Assembly: GCF_025165795.1 (NCBI RefSeq)
Contig: NZ_JAJAGO010000004.1
Span: forward strand, 186,001-250,000
Length of the DNA stretch: 64,000 nt
Source: Streptomyces gossypii
Lineage (GTDB): Bacteria; Actinomycetota; Actinomycetes; Streptomycetales; Streptomycetaceae
Direction of reading: 5' to 3'
In this document: positions 26,308 to 34,885 of the stretch, piece after piece
Layout of the letters: every line of letters starts with the position of its first letter
Position numbering within the stretch: the stretch's first letter is position 1
Position numbers and translations under genes: made by a program
The notes under the pieces: model-generated
Databases searched by the model: none
Seen by the model: the letters and a program-made list of their open reading frames with translations, nothing else
Told to the model about the DNA's origin: nothing

Positions 26308-26943
26308 GTGACCGGCCTGCGCGAGCGCAAGAAGCAGCGCACACGGGATGCCCTCGTCCGGGTGGCACACGAGCTCTTCGTCACCCACGGCTACGAGGAA
26401 ACGACCGTCGACGAGATCACCGAGGCGGTGGACGTATCCCAGCGGACCTTCTTCCGCTACTTCGCCGGCAAGGAGGCCGTCGCCTTCGCGGTGCAGGACG
26501 AGGTCGAGTCCCGCTTCTACGACGCCGTCGTGGCCCGCCCGCCGGGAGAGTCCCCCGCCCGCGCCCTGCGCAATGCGCTGAACTCCACCTGGGCGAGCAT
26601 GGGCGAGGCGATCCAGGACGTCGTGCCGATCGGCCTGCACATGCGGATGTGGCAGGTCATCGAGACGACGCCCGCGCTGGTGGCGGTCCACATGCGGCGC
26701 TCCACCGAGATGGAGGACCAGTTGGCCGCCGTCCTCGCGGTCCGCGAGGGCCTCGATCCGCACACCGACCTGCGCCCCCGGGTACTGGTCGCCACCTTCT
26801 CGGGTGTCATGCGGACGGCAGGACGCCAGTGGGGCAGCGGCGAGGACCTCACACTGGAGGGTGCGCGGCAGGTGATGGACCACTGTCTCGACCTGATGGG
26901 CCCGGTGCTCAGCGACGACTGGAGCAGCTGCGCCGGAGAGTGA
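26308..26943 (+). CDS. TetR-family transcriptional repressor
   Basis: A 211-residue repressor. Residues about 6-55 form the helix-turn-helix (REVHELF-like RVAHELFVTHGYEET, TVDEITEAVDVSQRTFFRYF). The remaining helical part is the ligand pocket. It starts at a GTG with GGAGGTGA upstream. It is divergent from the MFS exporter, so it most likely senses the exporter's substrate and controls both genes through the palindrome at 26221-26232. The ligand cannot be read from sequence. Confidence 0.9.
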   Translation: MTGLRERKKQRTRDALVRVAHELFVTHGYEETTVDEITEAVDVSQRTFFRYFAGKEAVAFAVQDEVESRFYDAVVARPPGESPARALRNALNSTWASMGEAIQDVVPIGLHMRMWQVIETTPALVAVHMRRSTEMEDQLAAVLAVREGLDPHTDLRPRVLVATFSGVMRTAGRQWGSGEDLTLEGARQVMDHCLDLMGPVLSDDWSSCAGE

Positions 26944-27074
26944 CGGTCCCCCGGCCGGGTACCTGACCGGCGGAGTGGCGTTGCTGCGTTTGTCTGAATT
27001 TCATATGTCATGCAGCGTGACATCCCTCACCAAAGCCGCAGGTCGGGCATGAGGGCTCCTACGCTTTCGCCTCA

Positions 27075-28313
27075 GTGATCTCGTTCTCCGCATTCAGCTC
27101 CCGCCTCGAAGGTGCGCCGTTCCGCACGCTCCCTTCGTTCCCCGCGACGGATGCCCCGGACACCACCGCCTGGCGTGCGCTCCTCACCCTCGCGGTGGTC
27201 TTCGTGCTGCTGCTGACCACCGGGTGGACAGTCGCCCAGGGAGACAGCCAGCCCGGGGCACGGGCCGCCGCCCTCACCGCATGGGAGCAGGGCAGTATCG
27301 CGGGCCGCCCTCTGCCGGACCCGGACGCGTCTGCGCGCGCCCTCACCGGCTTCTTCGGCTCCCTGGACGCCGGCCAGCAAAAACGGCTGGCCGACCGCTA
27401 CCCCCTGGTGGTGGGCAACCTCGACGGTGCGCCGGTGCCACTGCGCTACCGCGCCAACCGCGCCGCGCTCGCCGACGCCCGCGAGGCCGAGCGGGCCCGG
27501 ACCCACAGCCCCCAGCTCACCGAGCAGGGCCGTCAGACGGCCGGACGGCGCATGCACCGGTTCGAGTCGATACTCAGCGGGGACCGGCAGATCCTCGCCT
27601 TCGATCCGACCGGCAACGGCCGGGCCGCCGAGGTCTTCGGCGATCTCTCCCGCGCCGAGCGGGTCTCGGTGGTCGTGCCGGGGATAGACACGGAACTGCT
27701 GACCTTCGAACGGACCCAGCGCCCGCACAGCGCCCCCGTCGGCATGGCCCGGGCGCTCCAGGACCAGCAGCGCGAGCGCTACCCCGGCGTCCGTACCGCG
27801 ACGGTCGCCTGGGCCGACTACACCGCCCCGCGCGGGCTCGGGCTGGACGCCGCCTCCGCCAAGCTGGCACAGGACGGCGCCGAACGGCTGATCGACTTCG
27901 TCCGGGACGCCCTGCCCCGCCACTCCGGCGGCCTGCCCGAGGTCGCCCTCTTCTGCCACAGCTACGGGTCGGTGGCCTGCGGGCTGGCCGCGGAGGGGCT
28001 GCCGCCCCGGGTCACCGACATCGCGGTGGCGGGAAGCCCCGGGATGCGTGCCGACAACGTCGGGGAACTGCACACCGAGGCACGGGTCTGGGCGATACGG
28101 GACGACGACGACTGGATCGCGGACGTGCCGCATCTGGAGTTCGGCGGCCTGGGGCACGGCGCCGATCCCGTCGCACCCGAATTCGGCGCCCGCCGGCTCT
28201 CCGCCGAGGGCGTCTCGGGGCACGCCGGCTATTTCGTGCCGGGCACCACGAGCCTCGCCGGCTTCGCATCCGTCGGCGCCGTCGGTACCGGCGGAAGTGC
28301 CGCGGCCGGCTGA
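27075..28313 (+). CDS. DUF1023 alpha/beta hydrolase, membrane-anchored or exported
   Basis: A 412-residue protein. Residues about 33-52 are a hydrophobic segment (ALLTLAVVFVLLLTTGW), likely a signal anchor. The enzyme domain contains RAERVSVVVPGIDTELLTF and the nucleophile elbow CHSYGSVACG (usual G-x-S-x-G has Cys in the first position here), with GSPGMRADNV downstream. This set is typical of the DUF1023 alpha/beta hydrolases of actinobacteria, substrates unknown. A GTG start at 27075 was used; its ribosome site is weak, so another start nearby is possible. No partner gene is obvious. Confidence 0.78.
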   Translation: MISFSAFSSRLEGAPFRTLPSFPATDAPDTTAWRALLTLAVVFVLLLTTGWTVAQGDSQPGARAAALTAWEQGSIAGRPLPDPDASARALTGFFGSLDAGQQKRLADRYPLVVGNLDGAPVPLRYRANRAALADAREAERARTHSPQLTEQGRQTAGRRMHRFESILSGDRQILAFDPTGNGRAAEVFGDLSRAERVSVVVPGIDTELLTFERTQRPHSAPVGMARALQDQQRERYPGVRTATVAWADYTAPRGLGLDAASAKLAQDGAERLIDFVRDALPRHSGGLPEVALFCHSYGSVACGLAAEGLPPRVTDIAVAGSPGMRADNVGELHTEARVWAIRDDDDWIADVPHLEFGGLGHGADPVAPEFGARRLSAEGVSGHAGYFVPGTTSLAGFASVGAVGTGGSAAAG

Positions 28314-28412
28314 GCGAGCCGGCGCGGTACCGTCCGGCGGAACTCGTCCCGCGGCCACGGATTAACGCGCGTAGCGCGGAGAGGGGGGACGCGCGGGCAA
28401 CCGCCGCATACG

Positions 28413-29330
28413 ATGGCCCACATGGGTGACGTACTGGCTGGAATCCACTCCACCTGGGAGTTTGACTCGGACTCCGTGCTCATCCGCTTCGAACGGGGGA
28501 TTCGCACGCCGAAGCTCTTCCATGTGCTCGGGGAACGGCGCATTCCGTATGAGGCGCTGAGCACGGTGGAGCTGACCCCCGGAGGCAAGCGGGGAACGGT
28601 GGTGCTGCGCGCCGTGCCGAGGGCGGGTGCCGATCCGCTGCTGGAGGCGGCCGACGGGCAGCTCAAAGAAGGCAGCGATCCGTACCGGCTGGTGCTTCCG
28701 GCTGAGCGGGAGCTCCTCGCCGAGTACTACGCGACGGAATTGCGCAGCGCGCTGGGCCCGGACGCCGGAAGCCCCGCCGAGCGCCATCTGGTCGCCGCTC
28801 CGGCGGCGCCGCTGCAGTTCAAGGCGTACGACGGAAAGGCGTCCTTCGACGGAAAGGCGGTCACCTTCCGCTGGTTCTGGACGGGCGCGTCGTCGGCGAA
28901 GTGGCGGGCGGGTGACCAGTCCTTCGCGGTGAGCGAGCTGGAGGGCGTCGAATGGTGTTCGCCCGAGGTGTTCAGGGGGCATCTGCGGCTCCGACGCCGT
29001 GACGTTTCCGCAGGCGTCGAGGAGGCCCCCGCCGAGGAGGCGGATCAGGACCCGGCGGCGGTTGTCTTCGGGCTCGGCTACGGACTGGTCTACGAGTCGC
29101 TGCCGTTCGCGGCCTCGGTGCTGGCGGCACTGCGCGACGCGGACCCCGTCATGGCCCTGGAGGGCGCCGGGACGATCTCGCACGGCGGCGTACGTACGGC
29201 GCAGGTGGGCCGCGCCGACCCGGCCGACATCGCGGAGCGCATCCGGCACCTCGGTGAGCTGCACGGGGCGGGGCTGCTGACCGACGACGAGTTCACCGGC
29301 AAGAAGGCCGAACTCCTCGCCGAGCTCTGA
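28413..29330 (+). CDS. DUF4429 domain protein with C-terminal SHOCT motif
   Basis: A 305-residue soluble protein. Residues about 5-120 and 125-260 each read like the DUF4429 fold (WEFDSDSVLIRFERG and YDGKASFDGKAVTFRWFW begin the two halves). The last 35 residues, IAERIRHLGELHGAGLLTDD followed by EFTGKKAELL, are a SHOCT motif, a short C-terminal helix pair thought to mediate oligomerisation. Its function is unknown. The start is at 28413 or 28422. It is convergent with the serine hydrolase gene at 29361. Confidence 0.75.
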   Translation: MAHMGDVLAGIHSTWEFDSDSVLIRFERGIRTPKLFHVLGERRIPYEALSTVELTPGGKRGTVVLRAVPRAGADPLLEAADGQLKEGSDPYRLVLPAERELLAEYYATELRSALGPDAGSPAERHLVAAPAAPLQFKAYDGKASFDGKAVTFRWFWTGASSAKWRAGDQSFAVSELEGVEWCSPEVFRGHLRLRRRDVSAGVEEAPAEEADQDPAAVVFGLGYGLVYESLPFAASVLAALRDADPVMALEGAGTISHGGVRTAQVGRADPADIAERIRHLGELHGAGLLTDDEFTGKKAELLAEL

Positions 29331-29360
29331 CGGGCACGGCCGTGTTCGGGCACGGCCGCG

Positions 29361-30209
29361 TCAGAGCACGGCCAGCACCGCGTCCGTGAACCGGGGCCAC
29401 GCCTCGACCGCCCAGGGCCCGAACGCACGGTCGGTGAGGACGACACAGGCGGCGGACGCCGCCGGGTCGACCCACAGGAAGGTCCCCGACTGGCCGAAGT
29501 GCCCGAACGTACCCGGCGAGGAGGAGTCCCCCGTCCAGTGCGGGGCCTTGGCGTCCCGGATCTCGAAGCCGAGGCCCCAGTCGTTCGGGGACTGGTGCCC
29601 GTAGCCCGGCAGCACACCCTTGAGACCGGGGAAGGCGACGCTGGTGGCCTCTCGTACGGTCTCCGGGGCCAGCAGCCGGGGCGCCTGGAGTTCGGCAGCG
29701 AAGCGCACGAGGTCACCGGCCGTGGAGACGCCGTCCTTGGCGGGCGACCCGGCGGGCTCGGCAGCCCCCGAGGTGCCGGAACCGCCGGTCAGCCCCGTGC
29801 TGGTCATGCCGAGCGGCGACAGCACCGCCTCGTGGAGGTACTCGGCGAACGGGATGTCGGTGGCCTTGGCGAGGTGATCGCCCAGCGCCTCGAAGCCGGT
29901 GTTGGAGTAGAGCCGCCTGGTGCCGGGGGGCGCCATGACGCGGTCCTCGTCGAAGCCGAGCCCGGAGGTGTGGGCGAGCAGATGCCGGACGGTGGAGCCC
30001 GCCGGACCGGCGGCCTCGTCCAGCTCGACCGCACCCTCCTCGACGGCGACGAGCGCGGCGTACGCAGCCAGCGGTTTGGTCACGGAGGCGAGATCGAAGC
30101 GGTGGTCCATCGGCCCGTGCGTCCCGGCGAGGGTGCCGTCCGCTCGTACGACGGCCGCCGCCGCGGTCGTCACCGGCCAGTCCTCGATCATCTGCAGCGC
30201 GCTGTCCAT
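29361..30209 (-). CDS. Serine hydrolase of the beta-lactamase / class C family
   Basis: A 282-residue cytoplasmic serine hydrolase without a signal peptide. The nucleophile motif S-x-x-K is SVTK at residues 42-45 (DLASVTKPLAAY), the Tyr motif is YSNTGFEALG near residue 114, and the third motif is HFGQSGT near residue 247. These are the marks of class C beta-lactamase-like esterases and peptidases. Without an export signal an antibiotic-resistance role is unlikely, and an intracellular esterase or amidase is more probable. It is divergent from the MerR gene. Confidence 0.85.
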   Translation of the reverse strand: MDSALQMIEDWPVTTAAAAVVRADGTLAGTHGPMDHRFDLASVTKPLAAYAALVAVEEGAVELDEAAGPAGSTVRHLLAHTSGLGFDEDRVMAPPGTRRLYSNTGFEALGDHLAKATDIPFAEYLHEAVLSPLGMTSTGLTGGSGTSGAAEPAGSPAKDGVSTAGDLVRFAAELQAPRLLAPETVREATSVAFPGLKGVLPGYGHQSPNDWGLGFEIRDAKAPHWTGDSSSPGTFGHFGQSGTFLWVDPAASAACVVLTDRAFGPWAVEAWPRFTDAVLAVL

Positions 30210-30274
30210 GCTCAGCAGCCTAGTGCTTCCGGCTGCGCCAGCGGCTTGCAGAAATTGCTTCCCGGAGCCACTTG

Positions 30275-30292
30275 CTTAGAGTGCACTCTAAG
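30275..30292 (+). promoter_or_regulatory. MerR-type operator/promoter palindrome
   Basis: A perfect 18-base palindrome, CTTAGAGTGCACTCTAAG, lies 17 bases upstream of the MerR start. MerR-family activators bind dyads of this kind placed between the -35 and -10 boxes of the promoter they control, so the regulator and the reductase gene behind it probably share this site. Confidence 0.7.
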
Positions 30293-30308
30293 TCCGTAGC
30301 GTGCACGT

Positions 30309-30818
30309 ATGAGCCTGATGGACACGGAAACGCAGACGGAAACGGATCAGGAGCTGTACGCCATCAGCGAGGTCGCCGCACGCACCGGGCTGAGCCCGCA
30401 CACCCTGCGCTGGTACGAACGGATCGGGCTGATGCCGTACGCCAGCCGCTCCCACACCGGGCAGCGGCGCTTCACCGAACGGGACCTGCGGTGGCTCGCT
30501 CTGGTCGGCAAGCTGCGGCTGACGGGCATGCCGGTCGCGGCCATGGTCCGTTACGCCGAGCTGGTGCGTGCGGGCTCCGGGACCCTCGGGGAGCGGCAGG
30601 AACTGCTGGAGGCCACCCGCCGTGAGGTGGAGCAGCGCATCGCCGAACTCCAGGACTCCCTCACCGTCCTCAATTTCAAGATCGACAACTATGCCGAGGC
30701 CAGGACGAGAGCGCGCGCCGAAGAGCACGCGGAGCGGCCGGAGCAGACACCCCGGGCAGCACAGCCAAGGCAGCCCGGGCAGTCAAGAAGCAGCAACGGA
30801 AAGAGGCAATGCACGTGA
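30309..30818 (+). CDS. MerR-family regulator
   Basis: A 169-residue regulator. Residues about 16-85 are the winged helix-turn-helix (ISEVAARTGLSPHTLRWYER, then RRFTERDLRWLALVGKLR). A dimerising helix follows (about 90-135). The C-terminal 35 residues are charged and Gln-rich, without the cysteines of metal-sensing MerR proteins, so a small organic or redox signal is more likely. It overlaps the aldo/keto reductase gene by 10 bases and is preceded by its own palindrome (30275-30292). Both points indicate that it controls that reductase. Confidence 0.88.
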   Translation: MSLMDTETQTETDQELYAISEVAARTGLSPHTLRWYERIGLMPYASRSHTGQRRFTERDLRWLALVGKLRLTGMPVAAMVRYAELVRAGSGTLGERQELLEATRREVEQRIAELQDSLTVLNFKIDNYAEARTRARAEEHAERPEQTPRAAQPRQPGQSRSSNGKRQCT

Positions 30819-31831
30819 GCACGGAGAAGATCGCGACAGCGCAGCTCGGCAACGGCGGCCCCCGGGCCGGCGTTCAGGGTCTCGGCTGCATGGGCATGAG
30901 CTTCGCCTACGGCCCCACCGACACCCAGGAGGCCCAGGCCACCCTGGAGCGGGCGCTGGAGCTGGGAGTCACCCTCTTCGACACCGCGGACGCCTACGGC
31001 CAGGGTGAGAACGAGAAGTTCCTCGCGCCGTTCGTGCAGCGGCACCGCGACGAGGTGACGATCGCCACGAAGTTCGCTCTGGGCATCCCGGCGGACGACC
31101 CCACCGCACGGGTCATCCGCAACGACCGCGCCTACATGCGGGAGTGCGTCGAGGCCAGCCTGCGCAGGCTCGGCGTCGACGAGATCGACCTCTACTACAT
31201 GCACCGCAAGGACCCCGAGGTGCCGATCGAGGAGACCGTCGGCGCCATGGCCGAACTGGTGCGCGAGGGCAAGGTCAAGCACCTCGGGCTCAGCGAGGTC
31301 AGCGGCGGCGAACTGCGTGCCGCGCAGGCCGTGCACCCCATCGCGGCGCTTCAGTCGGAGTGGTCGGTCTTCAGCCGGGACATCGAGGAGAACGCCGTCG
31401 GCGCCGCCCGCGAGCTCGGCGTGACACTCGTCGCCTACTCGCCGCTCGGCCGCGGCTTCCTCACCGGCGCCTTCGCCGACGCGGACAAGGACCTGAGCGG
31501 TGACGACTTCCGGCGCCAGCACCCCCGCTTCACCGGCGAGAACGCCCAGCGCAACAGCGGACTGCTCGCGCCGGTACGGCAGATCGCCGAAGCACACGGG
31601 GCGACGCTGGGGCAGGTCGCGCTCGCGTGGGTGCACCAGCAGGCGACGGTGCACGGACTGACCGTGCTTCCGATCCCGGGCACCCGCAAGCGCACCCGCG
31701 TCGAGGAGAACACCGCTGCCACCAGGGTCGAGCTGACCGGGGCGGAGCTGGCACTGCTGGAGCCGATCGCGGCCCAGGTCTCGGGCCCGCGCTACGCGGA
31801 CATGAGCTTCTCCTCCGCCGGGCGGGAGTAG
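30809..31831 (+). CDS. Aldo/keto reductase
   Basis: A 340-residue NADPH-dependent TIM-barrel oxidoreductase. Catalytic residues are visible as Asp and Tyr in LFDTADAYGQGENE, Lys in TIATKFALG, and His in YYMHRKDPE, the tetrad of the family. The coenzyme-binding loop appears near the C-terminus as IPGTRKRTRVEENTAA. It is closest to the YajO/YhdN-like group that reduces aldehydes and ketones and is commonly paired with a MerR gene, as here. It starts at an ATG (30809) inside the end of merR, so translation is probably coupled. The natural substrate is unknown. Confidence 0.92.
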   Translation: MHVSTEKIATAQLGNGGPRAGVQGLGCMGMSFAYGPTDTQEAQATLERALELGVTLFDTADAYGQGENEKFLAPFVQRHRDEVTIATKFALGIPADDPTARVIRNDRAYMRECVEASLRRLGVDEIDLYYMHRKDPEVPIEETVGAMAELVREGKVKHLGLSEVSGGELRAAQAVHPIAALQSEWSVFSRDIEENAVGAARELGVTLVAYSPLGRGFLTGAFADADKDLSGDDFRRQHPRFTGENAQRNSGLLAPVRQIAEAHGATLGQVALAWVHQQATVHGLTVLPIPGTRKRTRVEENTAATRVELTGAELALLEPIAAQVSGPRYADMSFSSAGRE

Positions 31832-31846
31832 CGGCCAGGTCCGGCT

Positions 31847-32569
31847 TCACCCGTACCCGGGCTCCGCGTGCATCTCCCACAGGAGCAGCTCGGCGTCGGG
31901 CACGTCCGGCTCGCGCGCCCACAGGCCCCGGGCGCGGGTGATCCGCGCCGCGTCCCCGGGGCCGAGCCGCTCCCCGCCGATCTCCACCGCCCCCCGCACG
32001 ACGTGCGCGTACACCCAGGGCGCATCCGGCAGCGCCGTACGACCGCCCGCCCCGAGCCGTCGTACGTGCAGCACCGCGTCCGTACGGGGCATGCGGTACG
32101 GGGTGCCGTCCGCGATACCGGATACCACCTCGTAATCGGGGGCGGAGGGGGCAGGGGAAGCAGCAGGGGAGGCGGCGGCGCCCGCACCGGTGCCACCGGG
32201 CCCCGGTGCCAGCCACATCTGGAGGAACCTCAGCTCCTCGTCCCCCGCGTTCCGCTCGGCGTGCCGCACGCCGTCGCCCGCGCTCAGCCGCTGCACGTCG
32301 CCGGGCAGCACCCGTGAGGTGTGCCCCGTGGAGTCCTCGTGCTCCAGCACGCCCCGCAGCACCCAGGTCACGATCTCCACATCGCGGTGCGGGTGCGGTC
32401 CGAACCCGGCGCCGGGTGCCAGCCGCTCCTCGTTGCAGGCGACCAGCGATCCGAACCGCACGTTGCCGGGGTCGTAGAAACCGGCGAAGGAGAACGCGTG
32501 CCGGGTGTCGATCCCCGCAGCCGCGTCACCGCCCCGATACCGGTCGTCGGCCCGCCACACCTGAAGCAT
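31847..32569 (-). CDS. Pirin-family bicupin protein
   Basis: A 240-residue protein with two cupin barrels. The first contains the metal-binding histidines of pirin in FGPHPHRDVEIVTWVLRG, followed by LEHEDSTGH and GDGVRHAERN. This layout fits the YhaK/YhhW pirin group, some of which oxidise quercetin-like compounds or bind redox metals. A Gly/Ala-rich loop (about residues 128-145) links the two barrels. The ATG at 32569 gives MLQVWRADDRYRG, the usual N-terminus. It is convergent with the reductase gene and divergent from fasR. Confidence 0.88.
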   Translation of the reverse strand: MLQVWRADDRYRGGDAAAGIDTRHAFSFAGFYDPGNVRFGSLVACNEERLAPGAGFGPHPHRDVEIVTWVLRGVLEHEDSTGHTSRVLPGDVQRLSAGDGVRHAERNAGDEELRFLQMWLAPGPGGTGAGAAASPAASPAPSAPDYEVVSGIADGTPYRMPRTDAVLHVRRLGAGGRTALPDAPWVYAHVVRGAVEIGGERLGPGDAARITRARGLWAREPDVPDAELLLWEMHAEPGYG

Positions 32570-32628
32570 GTAACCACCGTAACCGCCCCCGGACCCGCAC
32601 CTCCTGTCGCATGAGGCAGTCTGGTCAC

Positions 32629-33837
32629 GTGCCCGAACCCACAGAATCCGCCGCCACACCGCCCAGTAACCGCCCGGAACACCCGCATCCGCACACGCTC
32701 AGACGGCTGGAGCAGTCGTCCGGCAAGCTCGCCGCGGCGGCTATCGCACACATGGACGAGCAGCTGCCGTGGTACCGGGCGATGCCTCCGGAGAACCGTT
32801 CCTGGATCGGGCTGGTCGCGCAGGCGGGCATCGCCGCCTTCACCGAGTGGTTCCGGCACCCGGAGACCCCGCAGGCCATCAGCACCGACGTGTTCGGCAC
32901 CGCGCCCCGTGAGCTGACCCGTGCGATCACGCTGCGGCAGACCGTGGAGATGGTGCGCACCACGATCGAGGTGGTCGAGGCGGCGATCGACGAGGTGGCC
33001 GCCCCCGGTGACGAGGCCGTGCTCCGCGAGGCCCTGCTCGTCTACGCGCGCGAGATCGCCTTCGCCACCGCACAGGTGTACGCGCAGGCCGCCGAGGCCC
33101 GCGGCGCCTGGGACGCACGCCTCGAATCGCTGGTCGTCAACGCCGTGCTCTCCGGTGAGGCCGACGACGGCACCGTCTCGCGGGCGGCGGCGCTGGGCTG
33201 GAACGCGCCGGAGCATGTGGCGGTCGTGCTGGGCACCGCGCCCGACGGCGACAGCGAGCTGACGGTGGAGGCCATCCGCCGGGCCTCGCGGCACGCCAAG
33301 CTCCAGGTGCTGACCGGGGTGCTCGGCACCCGGCTGGTGGTGATCGCCGGCGGCTCGAACGACCCGCTGCGCGCCGCGAAGTCCTTGATCGGCCCGTTCG
33401 CCCGGGGCCCCGTGGTGGCCGGCCCGGTCGTCGGCGACCTGCTGTCGGCGACCCGGTCCGCGCAGGCCGCGGCCGCCGGACTGCGGGCCAGCGCGGCCTG
33501 GCCGGACGCGCCTCGGCCGGTGCTCGCGGACGATCTGCTGCCCGAGCGCGCGATGGCCGGAGACCCTGCCGCCCGCGATCTCTTGGTGGAGGAGATCTAC
33601 AGACCACTGGAGGAGGCCGGGTCCGCCCTCCTGGAAACCCTGAGTGTCTACCTCGAGCAGGCGACGAGCCTCGAAGGCGCGGCCCGGATGCTCTTCGTCC
33701 ACCCCAACACCGTGCGCTACCGGCTGCGACGTGTGACAGATGTCACCGGGTGGTCGCCCTCTGACGTTCGGTCCGCCTTTACGCTACGTATCGCTCTTAT
33801 CCTGGGACGCCTCACGGATGGAGAGCCACAGCTCTAG
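32629..33837 (+). CDS. fasR: FasR-type activator of fatty-acid synthase genes
   Basis: A 402-residue regulator of the PucR/CdaR type. The C-terminal 60 residues are a PucR helix-turn-helix (EGAARMLFVHPNTVRYRLRR, then SAFTLRIALILGRL). The N-terminal part includes the RsbR/GGDEF-like ligand region of the family. It lies directly upstream of fabD on the same strand. In Streptomyces coelicolor the gene in this position (fasR, SCO2386) activates fabD-fabH-acpP-fabF; that is established for the family, not shown here. The start is either the GTG at 32629 or the ATG at 32611 and cannot be settled from the weak ribosome sites. Confidence 0.88.
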   Translation: MPEPTESAATPPSNRPEHPHPHTLRRLEQSSGKLAAAAIAHMDEQLPWYRAMPPENRSWIGLVAQAGIAAFTEWFRHPETPQAISTDVFGTAPRELTRAITLRQTVEMVRTTIEVVEAAIDEVAAPGDEAVLREALLVYAREIAFATAQVYAQAAEARGAWDARLESLVVNAVLSGEADDGTVSRAAALGWNAPEHVAVVLGTAPDGDSELTVEAIRRASRHAKLQVLTGVLGTRLVVIAGGSNDPLRAAKSLIGPFARGPVVAGPVVGDLLSATRSAQAAAAGLRASAAWPDAPRPVLADDLLPERAMAGDPAARDLLVEEIYRPLEEAGSALLETLSVYLEQATSLEGAARMLFVHPNTVRYRLRRVTDVTGWSPSDVRSAFTLRIALILGRLTDGEPQL

Positions 33838-33849
33838 CCCGAGTGACTC

Positions 33850-33870
33850 TTTTGTCGTGAGCCTACAAAA
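33850..33870 (+). promoter_or_regulatory. TTTTGT-N9-ACAAAA dyad upstream of fabD
   Basis: TTTTGT at 33850-33855 pairs with ACAAAA at 33865-33870, 61 bases before the fabD start. The symmetry and position make it a candidate FasR site controlling the whole fab operon. Confidence 0.5.
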
Positions 33871-33930
33871 CCCCTGACCGTTCTTCGTATCGGTCCCCAC
33901 GGGCGGGAACCGTTACTCACGAGAGAGAGT

Positions 33931-34872
33931 GTGAGAGTGCTCGTACTCGTCGCTCCCGGCCAAGGCGCCCAGAAGCCTGGTTTCCTCATCCCCTGGCTCG
34001 ACCTTCCCGGCGTCACCGAACGCCTCCGGGAGTGGTCGGCCTCCATCGACCTCGACTTGATCCACTACGGAACGGAGGCGGGAGCCGAGGAGATCCGCGA
34101 CACCGCAGTCGCCCAGCCGCTGCTGGTCGCCGCCGCCCTGGTCTCCACCGGCGCGCTGCTGGAAGAGCGGGACCCCCGCCACGTACTGGGTGCCACCGCC
34201 GGCCACAGCGTCGGCGAACTGGCCGCAGCCGTCACCGCCGGTGTGTTCACGCCCGAGACCGCGATGTCGCTGGTACGCACTCGCGGCGCCGCGATGGCCG
34301 AGGCCGCAGGCGTCACCGAGACCGGCATGGCCGCGGTCCTCGGTGGCGAGCAGAAGGTCGTCATCGCACATCTGGAGGGGCTCGGACTGACCGCGGCCAA
34401 CATCAACGGCGCTGGGCAGATCGTCGCCGCGGGTACCGCCGAGCAGCTGGAGGCGCTGGCCGCCGACAGGCCCGAGGGCTCCCGCGTCATACCGCTGAAG
34501 GTCGCCGGGGCGTTCCACACCCGGCACATGGCGCCGGCCGTGGAAACCCTGGAGGCCGCCGTCGAGGACGTCACCGTCAGCGACCCGGTGGTCCGCTACG
34601 TCTCCAACAGCGATGGCGAGACGGTCGCCTCCGGCGCGGAGGTCGTACGGCGACTGGTCGGTCAGGTGGCGAATCCGGTCCGCTGGGATCTCTGCATGGA
34701 GACCTTCCAGACCCTGGGTGTCACCGCACTGATCGAGGTCTGTCCCGGCGGCACGCTCACCGGGCTGGCCAAGCGCGCGCTTCCGGGCGTACGCACGCTG
34801 GCACTGAAGTCCACGGACGATCTCGATGCGGCCCGTGCGCTCGTCGCTGAGTACGCCTCCACGGCTGGATAG
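33931..34872 (+). CDS. fabD: Malonyl-CoA:ACP transacylase
   Basis: A 313-residue enzyme that moves malonyl from CoA to the acyl carrier protein, the entry step of type II fatty-acid synthesis. The active-site serine is Ser93 in the GHSVGE motif, with a supporting His at 196 (AFHTRHM). The N-terminal VLVAPGQGAQKPGF is the family start. A GTG at 33931 follows GAGAGAGAG, and a second GTG at 33937 is possible. It is the first gene of the fab operon; 13 bases separate it from fabH. The product also serves polyketide synthesis in Streptomyces. Confidence 0.97.
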   Translation: MRVLVLVAPGQGAQKPGFLIPWLDLPGVTERLREWSASIDLDLIHYGTEAGAEEIRDTAVAQPLLVAAALVSTGALLEERDPRHVLGATAGHSVGELAAAVTAGVFTPETAMSLVRTRGAAMAEAAGVTETGMAAVLGGEQKVVIAHLEGLGLTAANINGAGQIVAAGTAEQLEALAADRPEGSRVIPLKVAGAFHTRHMAPAVETLEAAVEDVTVSDPVVRYVSNSDGETVASGAEVVRRLVGQVANPVRWDLCMETFQTLGVTALIEVCPGGTLTGLAKRALPGVRTLALKSTDDLDAARALVAEYASTAG

Positions 34873-34885
34873 GAGCCTTGAGAGC

